Assembly: GCA_002343445.1 (NCBI GenBank)
Contig: DDSP01000036.1
Location: 1-13,711 of the forward strand
DNA from: Chthonomonas sp. UBA2387
GTDB taxonomy: Bacteria > Armatimonadota > Fimbriimonadia > Fimbriimonadales > Fimbriimonadaceae
Direction: 5' to 3'
Length of the DNA stretch: 13,711 bases
Shown here: in pieces, positions 7,775 through 13,711 of the stretch
Layout: every line of letters starts with the position of its first letter
Numbering within the stretch: the stretch's first letter is position 1
The notes under the pieces: model-generated
Told to the model about the DNA's origin: nothing
The model's input: the letters and a program-made list of their open reading frames with translations, nothing else
Database searches by the model: none
Made by a program: the position numbers and the translations under genes

Positions 7775-8543
7775 GTTCGTCCATACGGGCCGGGACGTCG
7801 AGATCGCCGCCGATCTCTTCGCCCACCGCGCCCTCTCGCGCGACCAGCTGATCGCCTTGGGACGCTTCGGCTCGGTGCCCAGGTGCAACGCCCGCATGGC
7901 TCGGTTGGTGCTCGCCGGATGGGCGCGGCGGTTCGAGCACGCGCTGAGAGGATCGAGGGCCCAACACCTGTACGGCCCTGGCCCGGCGGCGGCCCCGAAG
8001 ATCGCCGAGCGGCTCGGAGCCGGATTGGAGGACGTGCTCGGACCGTGCCGCCGCTCCGTCGCTCCGCTCTTTCTGGAACACACGCTCGCGCTTGGCGACC
8101 TGCGGATCGTGTTCGAGAAGCGCGCGAGACTCGCGGGAACGGGTGGCTTCCGCTGGTTGCCCGAGGCCCTGTGCAGGCACGAGTATTCGCTCAGGACCCT
8201 CGGTGGCGCTTGGCGCAAGCGGGTCTTCCAACCCGACGCCTGCTTTCGGATGTTCGAGCCGGACCGGGTCGTGTTCGTCGAACTGGACCTCGGCAACGTC
8301 TCGATGCCCGCTTTCGAGCGCAAGGTCGTCTCGTACCGCGAATACCTCGGCAGCGGCGTCTTCGGGAGCGCGTACAGAGCGGAAACGTTCGACGTGCTCG
8401 TCCTCGGGACGACCTCGCGGCGTATCGAGGCCCTTTCCCAGGTCGCGAAACGGGTCGGCGGCCGGTCTTCGGTCTTCGAGTTCGCGAGGATCGCCGAGGC
8501 GGGCGATGTCGCGGCGCGGATTCTGGGAGGGTCGAGACCGTGA
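7746..8543 (+). CDS. Replic_Relax-like winged-helix protein with nuclease-like motif
   Basis: This 265-residue protein resembles the replication-relaxation (Replic_Relax / MobC-like) family common on plasmids and integrative elements. Residues 17-80 form a winged-helix pattern: ADLFAHRALSRDQLIALG, then a second helix and RAQHLYGPG as the wing. The C-terminal half has PDACFRMF at 163-170, VVFVELDLGN at 175-184 and ERKVVSYREYL at 191-201. This order of PD, ExD and K resembles the PD-(D/E)XK nuclease core (D164, E179, D181, K193), but I infer this from spacing only. The start is firm: AAGGAGG at 7733-7739 is followed six bases later by ATG. Its first 29 bp lie inside the end of the ATPase gene and its stop overlaps the next start as GTGA, so the three genes are translationally linked. 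Likely role: DNA binding or processing for transfer of the element. Confidence 0.75.
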   Translation: MTNRRSDSVRFVHTGRDVEIAADLFAHRALSRDQLIALGRFGSVPRCNARMARLVLAGWARRFEHALRGSRAQHLYGPGPAAAPKIAERLGAGLEDVLGPCRRSVAPLFLEHTLALGDLRIVFEKRARLAGTGGFRWLPEALCRHEYSLRTLGGAWRKRVFQPDACFRMFEPDRVVFVELDLGNVSMPAFERKVVSYREYLGSGVFGSAYRAETFDVLVLGTTSRRIEALSQVAKRVGGRSSVFEFARIAEAGDVAARILGGSRP

Positions 8544-9085
8544 TCTTCTGCCTCGACTGCCGCCGGGCGTGGCCCGGAGACTCCAAACGGTGCGGCTCCT
8601 GCGGACGGACGTTCCACGGGAGAAGGTGCCCTTCGGACCACCTCTCGCCCGTCGCCGCATCCAAGTGCGTCGCTTGCGGTTCGGACGAACTGTCGGAGAC
8701 GGCCCGGTCGCTGCGACTGGACGGAGTCGCACGGATGCTGGCCTGGCTGTGCGCGCCGCTGGTCGCCAAAGCGCTTTGGGCGAACCTGGACGATCTTGTC
8801 GGCGCGGGCCTCCAGATCGGCGAATGGCTCTTCGCCTTCGTTTTCGGCGCCCACTTGCCACAGGTCCTCTGGAACCTGATTCTCCCGATCGTTCAGGTCG
8901 CGGTCTTCGCGGCCGTGCTGTCCGCCGTCTGTCCGGGCTTCCGCAAGCGGCTGCCATCGATGTCCAAGTTCGCCTTCCGCGCCGCCCGAAGCTGCGCCAA
9001 GTCCTCGGTCCCCGTTCTCAAGACGCTCTTCGCCCTCTTCAAACACCTTATCCAAGGAAAACCCGATGCCGACAAGAAGCGCTGA
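8540..9085 (+). CDS. Double zinc-ribbon membrane protein
   Basis: The 181-residue protein begins at GTG 8540, sharing GTGA with the previous stop, with GGGAGGG just upstream. Two metal-binding knuckle sets are visible. The first is C4-x2-C7 with C18-x2-C21, a classic zinc ribbon. The second has C30, H34, C43 and C46, in a CPSDHLSP...KCVACGS arrangement. Residues 64-82 are mildly hydrophobic, and 93-132 hold one or two stronger hydrophobic segments (WLFAFVFGA; LILPIVQVAVFAAVLSAV). The C-terminus is basic and Ser/Lys-rich. This suggests a cytoplasmic N-terminal zinc domain anchored to the membrane, possibly an adaptor between the soluble ATPase/DNA complex and the membrane. No family name is known to me. 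It overlaps the next gene by 20 bp. Confidence 0.78.
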   Translation: MIFCLDCRRAWPGDSKRCGSCGRTFHGRRCPSDHLSPVAASKCVACGSDELSETARSLRLDGVARMLAWLCAPLVAKALWANLDDLVGAGLQIGEWLFAFVFGAHLPQVLWNLILPIVQVAVFAAVLSAVCPGFRKRLPSMSKFAFRAARSCAKSSVPVLKTLFALFKHLIQGKPDADKKR

Positions 9086-9692
9086 ATCCGCCCTGTGGCT
9101 TTGTGCCGCTTTCCTCCTCCTTTCCGCGTGCTCCGGACCGCCGACCGATCCCGTTCTCGTGTCGGTGGCCGTCGATCTGAGCGACCCGACCCGCGAAACG
9201 CTCCTTCGACACGCCGACCTCGCGTACCGGTTCCAGAAACGGCTGCCGGAGGGAAGCGGACTCCGCGTCTGCGTCTTCGCGCACCGGCTGGAGCCGGTGT
9301 ACGTCGGTCCGCCCCTGCGTACGCGGGAGGCATTCAACCGCGCGCTCGGTCCGAGCCTGTCGAGGCCCTCGGCGAACGTATCGCGGCCAGGAACGCGCAC
9401 GGACCTCGCCTTGGAGCGGCTCGCCTCGGACGCGGCGGGAACCAGGCTCCCGGCCCTGCTGCTGATCGTCACAGACGGAGGAGTGGAGGATCGCGGATCG
9501 GAGCCAGCGGCGAGGTTCGAGGCCTCCATGAGCTCTTTGGCCGAGCGCTCCGCCCCGACCAGGTTGCTGGTCGCCGGAGTCGAGGCTCGGCATCGGGAGT
9601 GGTGGGAGACTTTGCTCGGCCCCCTGGGATCGAGGGCCCGCGTCCGAGGCGTCGCCGACGCGATCCCGGCTATGGAGGAGGCGTCCCGATGA
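9066..9692 (+). CDS. Predicted lipoprotein with vWA-like domain
   Basis: This 208-residue protein has a lipoprotein signal: a short basic start, a hydrophobic stretch ALWLCAAFLLLSAC and a lipobox LSAC with C22 as the lipidated residue. The mature part looks like a von Willebrand A fold. The strand LVSVAVDLSD (31-40) carries an approximate MIDAS loop, D37-x-S39 with T42. GTRTDLALERL at 109-119 supplies the second MIDAS Thr, and LLLIVTDGG (131-139) the Asp at 137. The canonical DxSxS is not fully matched. vWA domains usually bind metal and protein ligands, so an extracytoplasmic contact or scaffold role is plausible. AAGGAAA precedes the ATG. The gene starts within the end of the zinc-ribbon gene and ends ATGA with the next start, so it is part of the operon. 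Confidence 0.78.
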   Translation: MPTRSAESALWLCAAFLLLSACSGPPTDPVLVSVAVDLSDPTRETLLRHADLAYRFQKRLPEGSGLRVCVFAHRLEPVYVGPPLRTREAFNRALGPSLSRPSANVSRPGTRTDLALERLASDAAGTRLPALLLIVTDGGVEDRGSEPAARFEASMSSLAERSAPTRLLVAGVEARHREWWETLLGPLGSRARVRGVADAIPAMEEASR

Positions 9693-10981
9693 GACTGGCC
9701 GCGCTCGTTTGGCGGGCGGCGGAGGGTGCGAGGCCCCGCGACGCTCGGGGCAGATGCGATCTCGGACCCGTCTGGGGCAGGGCCGCGCCCGGTGCCCTCG
9801 ATCCGGAGGCGCTGCTCCAGGCGGCGGCCGATCCGTGTGCCGATGGGGCTCGGCGCGTGCTGGCGGCGAAACTCGCCTTGGCGGCGGCAGAGGACGTTCG
9901 CAAGGCCGCGAAGCTGCTCCGCGAAGAGTGCGAACGCAGGGACGCCGCGCGCTCCGAGACCCTCGCCGAGACGATCCGGCTGCGCGACGAGCTCGCTTCG
10001 AGACGGGACGCGTGCGCGGCGGCGCTGAAGGGACTCTGCGCGAGAGCCGGATGGCGGGCGGAGGGCGGCGAACTGGGCGAAGTCGAGCCGGAGACCCTTG
10101 AGGAAACGGCGGGCAGACTCGGCGTTTCCGTTCCCAACGAGCGGACGGGATGGTGGGAGCGGGCCGGCTCGCGGCTGCTCTCCATCCTCTCGGGCGGCCC
10201 GATCCTCGGTCTCGGGCTGGGGACGCTGATCGGCAAGCTCGAAACGCTCGAGCCAGCCCACGAGGGCGCCTCGATGCTGCTCTGGGCATTGCTGGGTTCG
10301 GCGATCGTCGCCGCCGTCGGGTCTTGTCTGTACGGGCTGGGTTCGGGGCTCGGAGAAAGTCTGGTTCTGGCCGAACCGGACGCCTCGCGGTCGGCCCGGC
10401 GCAAGGCCGTCTTGTGCGGATGGGCGCTCGCACTGCTCGGCGCGGCGTTCGTCGCCGTCGAGAGCTCCGTCGAGCGCTTCGGTCTGCTCCGCGCGCTTCG
10501 AGCCTCGACGTCCTTCGAGACGCAGTCTTTGGGTTCGGCGGAACTCCTCGTCGTCTCGCTGGTCGTCGTCCTGCCGTCGGTCGCCTGCTCCGCACTCGCG
10601 GGCGTGTTCGCGGGCGAGAGGAGAGCGAACCTGGCCAGGCTGCGCGCGGCGGGGGCCGAGAATCGCCGTTCGCGACGAAGGCGGCCCGAGTCCGTCCTCG
10701 CCGCGATGCTCCTGTCGGCGTTGGAAGGGGTGGAAGCCGAGGTCGGCCGGTTGGACGAACGCATGTCGAGCCACGCCTCGGAGCGCGGCGGTCCCACCGA
10801 GTCGGAGCGGCAGCTGCTCGAGGACTTGTGCGCGGATGCTCTGTTGGCCTCGTACCGGGCCGAAGACGAACTCTGGGGACCGGGCTCCGACTCGAACCGC
10901 CTAGCGGCTCCCGCGAAAGTCCCCCGACTGAGATGGCGCGGCCTCGTTTCGCGGTTGCGGCGGGCGTTGGGGGGAGGTTGA
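9689..10981 (+). CDS. Coiled-coil multi-pass membrane protein of unknown function
   Basis: I do not recognise this 430-residue protein. The N-terminal 160 residues are an Ala/Arg/Glu-rich helical segment (about 53-120 strongly amphipathic, probably coiled coil). Residues 164-308 then contain three or four hydrophobic segments: a weak one at 166-183, and stronger ones at about 195-218, 238-258 and 284-308. A basic patch (RRSRRRR, 326-332) follows, then a helical cytoplasmic-looking tail with many charged residues. The architecture suits a membrane platform for the DNA-pump ATPase and the lipoprotein encoded beside it. The ATG at 9689 overlaps the previous stop as ATGA, with GGAGGAGG-type purines just upstream. 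Three base pairs separate its stop from the Xis-like start. Very high GC makes antisense frames look open here; this frame is favoured by overlap coupling, ribosome-binding site and domain pattern. Confidence 0.72.
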   Translation: MRLAALVWRAAEGARPRDARGRCDLGPVWGRAAPGALDPEALLQAAADPCADGARRVLAAKLALAAAEDVRKAAKLLREECERRDAARSETLAETIRLRDELASRRDACAAALKGLCARAGWRAEGGELGEVEPETLEETAGRLGVSVPNERTGWWERAGSRLLSILSGGPILGLGLGTLIGKLETLEPAHEGASMLLWALLGSAIVAAVGSCLYGLGSGLGESLVLAEPDASRSARRKAVLCGWALALLGAAFVAVESSVERFGLLRALRASTSFETQSLGSAELLVVSLVVVLPSVACSALAGVFAGERRANLARLRAAGAENRRSRRRRPESVLAAMLLSALEGVEAEVGRLDERMSSHASERGGPTESERQLLEDLCADALLASYRAEDELWGPGSDSNRLAAPAKVPRLRWRGLVSRLRRALGGG

Positions 10982-10983
10982 CG

Positions 10984-11196
10984 GTGGCCGTTCGGGGACT
11001 CCAGACGCGTTCCGCTCAGACCTGCCCCTGGTCGCCGCAGAAGATCGCGTACACGGTGGAGGAGGCGGCGGAACTGCTCTCGATCTCGCGAGCCCAAACC
11101 TACCGCCTCATCGAAACCGGGGAACTCGGCAGCTTCAAGATCGGCAAGTGCCGACGTGTGTCGGCGGAGCAGTTGGTGGAGTTTGTCGCAAGGTGA
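10984..11196 (+). CDS. Excisionase-type helix-turn-helix protein (Xis-like)
   Basis: This small 70-residue protein has the MerR-like HTH_17/excisionase pattern at residues 22-69: AYTVEEAAELLSISRAQTYRLIETGELGSFKIG, then CRRVSAEQLVEFV. Such proteins bind DNA as architectural factors in site-specific recombination or as small regulators. The start is GTG at 10984: GGGGAGG lies six bases upstream, inside the end of the preceding gene. A TTG at 10978 is in frame but too near the ribosome-binding site. It is the last gene of the ATPase-led operon. Xis genes normally sit next to an integrase, but only RHS remnants follow here, so the integrase is either lost, displaced or outside the window. The family also includes phage-type repressors, so its role in excision is inferred. 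Confidence 0.82.
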   Translation: MAVRGLQTRSAQTCPWSPQKIAYTVEEAAELLSISRAQTYRLIETGELGSFKIGKCRRVSAEQLVEFVAR

Positions 11197-11229
11197 AGGC
11201 AGCTATTCACAGTCCGTGTGCTCGTTAGG

Positions 11230-11560
11230 TCTCCGGGTTGCCCCCTGGTGCCACATGGTGGCCAGGTTCGAGTTGGCATCGTAAGCAAACATCGCCGTCT
11301 GCCCCGAGTTCTGCTACCCGATCAGGCGGTACGCAATGCGTCGCTCAGGTATCTTGCCAACGCTGACGGAGCTTGTCCTGAGCCTCCGGAGCCGCGTACC
11401 TGCCGCCGCCCAGCCCTGGTCGAAGGATCGTGAGCCGCTTGGTCGGGTTGCCGTTCGCGACCCGTTTCACGCGGTTCCCCACCGCGTCGTACTGGTACCG
11501 CTGCTCGACCCCGCCCTGCCTGGCGCCGACCAGCCGTCTCACGGCGCTGTAAGAGCGGTC
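11230..11560 (-). pseudogene. Decayed RHS/YD-repeat fragment
   Basis: On the minus strand this region reads as RHS sequence in two blocks. The upstream block (about 11560-11427) encodes RLVGARQ, RYQYDAVGNRVKR and NGNPTKRL. The downstream block (about 11334-11230) encodes AYRLIG, a stop, then QNSGQTAMFAYDANSNLAT. Both match in order the intact RHS gene at 13361-13560. Block 11231-11330 aligns without gaps to 13361-13460, with about 77 of 100 bases identical by eye. The in-frame TAG and a non-triplet insertion of about 88 bp between the blocks show that it cannot make an RHS protein. The 475-bp gap between the Xis-like gene and the exported-protein gene is otherwise empty, apart from an AT-richer spacer at 11561-11671 in which I see no gene. 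Confidence 0.75.
11340..11427. repeat. ~88-bp insertion with dispersed-repeat-like motifs
   Basis: Relative to the intact RHS copy, the remnant has about 88 extra bases here, between sequence equivalent to 13464 and 13471-13481. The insert contains GCTTGTCCTGAGCC and GGTCGAAGGA. Both resemble the halves of a short intergenic repeat (TTCGACAAGCTCAGGAC type) that I recall from several bacterial genomes, here split by a GC-rich spacer. Dispersed status cannot be shown from one copy. Confidence 0.4.
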
Positions 11561-11671
11561 GCATCTCTTAGCCCGCACCTTAGGTACACAAACATGTACA
11601 GCAATACGGGGCATCCAGAATATTGTCACTGACGCTGCTCGTAGCCTGCCCAAGACAACTGAGGAAGGGAA

Positions 11672-12373
11672 CTATCGCACCTTGATCAAACGTCTAGCGC
11701 AACCTTGCCCAACGTCACTCTCGTCGATGTTCAAGCCGATCAAGTACGCCCCGCCGTTCAGCGGTGCGACCCCGGATTCATCATCATCTTCAGAGTGAGG
11801 AATTGGACCTAATGTCACAGCTGATTTGCCGAACGAAACATAGAATGTGTTCTGGCTTCTTGGAAATGCGGTCACTCCAGCAATGTTGTGCTTGCTCTTG
11901 GACGGTTGAGAATCAAAAGCCAATACGATCGACGTGCCCAGATCGACGTCGTCCCATACTATGGACCATAGCTGAGCGCCTGCCATTATTGGCGTTAGAT
12001 CGACACATTTGGGGTCAAAGTGCCCTGCTGCAGACAATTCGATACTAAACTTGCGTCCCAGAATCGAGACATCGGAACTGGAAGTCACCTTAATACTGTA
12101 GCCATTCTTCTCGGCGGAGTGGCTGGTAGCATCAGATTGCCTTAGCTGCTTGAACGCTCTGTGCCAGTCCTTCAGGGGGCCCCAGATGTGTCCCGTCAAC
12201 TCGAGAGTCAATCGGTTCTCTGTTGCGCGTGCGGTTAGCGACGAAAGCCGCACTGTGCCTGAGGTATAGACTGGGATCAGGTTCGTCTCCGGATTCGCCG
12301 CTGTTTGCCGAATATTGCTCCCTGGATCGCAAGAGAGGGTCCAGACGATTGCCAATGCAGCCAGATGTTTCAC
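11672..12373 (-). CDS. Predicted exported/lipoprotein encoded after the RHS tip
   Basis: This 233-residue protein starts at GTG 12373, sharing GTGA with the stop of the RHS gene and preceded by GGAGAG at eight bases. The N-terminus (MKHLAALAIVWTLSCDPG) is a short signal peptide. C15 sits in a weak lipobox (TLSC), so it may be a lipoprotein or simply secreted. The mature part is beta-rich in pattern, with many Ser/Thr strands (VYTSGTVRLSSL, RLTLELTGHIWG, YSIKVTSSSDVSIL) and only two further cysteines, about residue 123 and near the end. No family is recognised. Its GC is close to half by eye, lower than that of the RHS core. Because it is translationally coupled to the RHS tip, the natural guess is an immunity or partner protein acting outside the cytoplasm. 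A surface adhesin accessory is equally possible. Confidence 0.7.
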   Translation of the reverse strand: MKHLAALAIVWTLSCDPGSNIRQTAANPETNLIPVYTSGTVRLSSLTARATENRLTLELTGHIWGPLKDWHRAFKQLRQSDATSHSAEKNGYSIKVTSSSDVSILGRKFSIELSAAGHFDPKCVDLTPIMAGAQLWSIVWDDVDLGTSIVLAFDSQPSKSKHNIAGVTAFPRSQNTFYVSFGKSAVTLGPIPHSEDDDESGVAPLNGGAYLIGLNIDESDVGQGCARRLIKVR

Positions 12374-13711
12374 TTTGAAGTCTCTCCGTCCTGAGGGTAT
12401 TCACCTGCAATGACTGCAAGGTTGCATTGTCGCTCACAGGTGGAGATGCAGATGTTTCTTGCTTGTCCTGGATTGGGGTACAGAGCGCGACAGAGGGTTG
12501 CGCAACAACTCAGGCACTCCTCGAAGGAACTCATTTTGCGACAACGTTTGTAGCCTGGCCCTGGATTTGGGATTTCACCTGAATCGCAACTCTTGTAGCA
12601 TCCAGCGATGCACGCCTGCTTGAGAACTGGGGGCAAGCCACCACAAATCAGAGTCCTGCAAGTGATCTTGCAGAGCTGCTTTGTGCCAGAGTCGTCGCCC
12701 AAACCTGAAGGGTCGGCAATTGAAACTTGCCTGCCGGATACGTAACTGTAGCTTTGGTGCTCCGGCCACAGCGGGTCGAGTTGCATCCAACTCCCCAAGT
12801 CCGTCCTCAGCATCCGGTGCCGCACGTACCTGCGCTCGTCGGTGTCGAACCAGTAGCCGAGGCCGCCCACCCAGAGGAACACGGGAGCCCCTTCCGGCAG
12901 GTCGTCCACCGGTTCGCCGTAGGGCCAGTACTCGAACTGGTCCACGATGCCGCCCGAATCCAAAGTCGCCACCACCGAACCCAAGGGGTCGAGCAGGTAG
13001 TCGCGGACCGTGCCGCCGACGCTCTCGCCCACGATCTCGCCGTTCATCGTGTGGAACACGTGCGTGCCCGAAGGGCGGCGCCATTGCAGATAGTCCCAGC
13101 CGTCCCAGACGATGGTGGTGAACGCCGCGCCCTCGTAGATGCGCCGCCGTTTCGATTCCGAATCGTAGACGTAGGTCGCCAGCCTCGCGCTCGGCCCGTC
13201 CACGGCGGTGAGGAACATCGGGTCGGAGTAGGTGAAGGTGGTGGTGTCGGTTCCCGTCTTCTGGGTGTGCATCGCGCCCCGGCTCTGCCAAGCCAGCGTG
13301 GTGAGCGCGGAGCCTTCCTGGTAGGTCGCGATGCGGTCGGCGGCATCGTAGGCGATGGTTCTGGGGTTTCCTCCCTGATGCTGCTTCGTGGTGAGGTTCG
13401 AGTTCTGGTCGTACACAAACGTCGCCGTTTGCCCCGACTTCTGCTGGCCGATCAGGCGGTACGCGTCGTCGTAGAGCCAGGTCGTCGGGTTGCCGTTGGT
13501 GTTGCGCCCGGTGCGGTTGCCGACCGCGTCGTAGCTGTCCACCATCGTGTAGATGCGCTGGTTGCTCGAATTCAGTTCGATCTGCGTGGTGATCCGCCCG
13601 ACGGAATCGTACTCGTACCGCCTCTTGCTCCCGAGGCCCAAGAGCAGCGTGGTGCGCCGCGAATCCGCGTCGTACTGCTGCGTGTACCGCTGGCCCGTGG
13701 GCACCTGCATG
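12370..13711 (-). CDS. RHS/YD-repeat protein, C-terminal part, with cysteine-rich tip (5' end outside window)
   Basis: The visible 446 residues are the C-terminal part of an RHS-type protein; the gene continues past the right edge, so the apparent Met at 13710 is not the true start. YD repeats are seen (YEYDSVGRI at 32-40, YDAVGNR at 60-66, FVYDQNSNL at 98-106, IAYDAADRI at 119-127). The RHS-associated core follows, with YLLDPLGSVVATLD at 238-251, FEYWPYGE at 259-266 and DPLW at 312-315, ending at DPSGL (333-337). RHS cores form a beta-cage shell, and the variable tip after DPSGL is the effector. Here the tip is about 109 residues with 14 Cys in CxxxC-type groups (C347/351/356, C367/371/375, C399/402/403/407, C421/425/429) and no recognised toxin domain. 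The tip DNA is lower in GC than the core. Its TGA overlaps the GTG of the next gene. Confidence 0.92.
   Translation of the reverse strand, partial: MQVPTGQRYTQQYDADSRRTTLLLGLGSKRRYEYDSVGRITTQIELNSSNQRIYTMVDSYDAVGNRTGRNTNGNPTTWLYDDAYRLIGQQKSGQTATFVYDQNSNLTTKQHQGGNPRTIAYDAADRIATYQEGSALTTLAWQSRGAMHTQKTGTDTTTFTYSDPMFLTAVDGPSARLATYVYDSESKRRRIYEGAAFTTIVWDGWDYLQWRRPSGTHVFHTMNGEIVGESVGGTVRDYLLDPLGSVVATLDSGGIVDQFEYWPYGEPVDDLPEGAPVFLWVGGLGYWFDTDERRYVRHRMLRTDLGSWMQLDPLWPEHQSYSYVSGRQVSIADPSGLGDDSGTKQLCKITCRTLICGGLPPVLKQACIAGCYKSCDSGEIPNPGPGYKRCRKMSSFEECLSCCATLCRALYPNPGQARNICISTCERQCNLAVIAGEYPQDGETSK

Larger units (their letters stand above)
5279..11196. mobile_element. Putative integrative/mobilisable element module, incomplete
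   Basis: The segment is a compact block of one divergent regulator and six head-to-tail genes. By eye its GC content is noticeably higher than both flanks. Two genes belong to DNA-transfer or replication families (TraD/VirD4-like ATPase, Replic_Relax-like protein), and the last is an excisionase-type HTH protein. This order (regulator, pump, replication/mobilisation protein, Xis) resembles AICE-like elements. No integrase, relaxase, VirB4-like ATPase or attachment-site repeat was found. The right side abuts a decayed RHS fragment about 35 bp after the Xis-like gene. Boundaries are those of the gene cluster, not proven ends. It may instead be a fixed genomic cluster that uses conjugation-type parts. 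Confidence 0.45.

Noticed and set aside
6374..10774. A minus-strand frame that stays open for about 1450 codons upstream of the HTH regulator, antisense to five genes.
   Set aside because: The translation is Arg/Pro/Gly/Ala-rich with no domains, and the regulator has its own ribosome-binding site and TTG start. In very high-GC genes with GC-rich third positions, an antisense frame is often free of stops.
9670..11097. Other long minus-strand open frames opposite the membrane-protein and Xis-like genes.
   Set aside because: They are Ser/Arg/Pro-rich without motifs, while the + strand frames have stop/start overlaps, ribosome-binding sites and recognisable domains.
11193..11210. GTGAA-N8-TTCAC around the Xis-like stop as an attachment site.
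   Set aside because: Only 5-bp arms, and no matching sequence was found near the left side of the module.

Overview
This window is chromosome-like bacterial DNA with high GC overall. It uses ATG, GTG and TTG starts, purine-rich Shine-Dalgarno sequences and many 4-bp stop/start overlaps. No rRNA, tRNA or CRISPR array was recognised. The phylum cannot be fixed from the sequence. The RHS style and the composition give only a weak, memory-based lean towards Armatimonadota (Fimbriimonadia-like) or a neighbouring lineage.

Region 1 (about 1-5155, moderate GC): a B12-binding-type radical SAM enzyme on the + strand (196-1647) converges on a tight minus-strand operon. That operon encodes a DUF4177-like small protein (5155-4868), an 825-residue GHKL/HSP90-like ATPase with a histidine-kinase-like core and a C-terminal receiver-like domain (4855-2378), and an unrecognised 191-residue protein (2346-1771). 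The ribosome-binding site of the ATPase overlaps the stop codon of the DUF4177-like gene, so the pair looks translationally coupled. The operon resembles a sensor/ATPase-plus-partner signalling or conflict system of unknown type.

Region 2 (5279-11196, clearly higher GC): a compact module laid out like an integrative or mobilisable element. A minus-strand HTH regulator (6373-5279) is divergent from a six-gene + strand operon. The operon encodes a TraD/VirD4-like ATPase, a Replic_Relax-like winged-helix protein with a nuclease-like C-terminal motif, a double zinc-ribbon membrane protein, a vWA-like lipoprotein, a coiled-coil multi-pass membrane protein and an excisionase-type HTH protein. Adjacent genes overlap or nearly touch. 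A perfect 9-bp inverted repeat covers the TTG start of the regulator and is the best candidate control site. No integrase, relaxase or VirB4 homologue lies in the window. The gene order (regulator, DNA pump, replication/mobilisation protein, Xis) recalls actinobacterial AICE-type elements with the integrase lost or elsewhere.

Region 3 (11197-13711): an RHS locus on the minus strand. The 3' portion of a large RHS/YD-repeat gene enters from the right edge. It ends in the usual RHS core, a DPSGL junction and a short, lower-GC, cysteine-rich tip. A GTGA overlap leads into a predicted exported or lipoprotein gene, a candidate immunity or partner protein. Downstream is a decayed RHS fragment. It carries an in-frame stop and an ~88-bp insertion with dispersed-repeat-like motifs, and it begins only about 35 bp from the excisionase gene.
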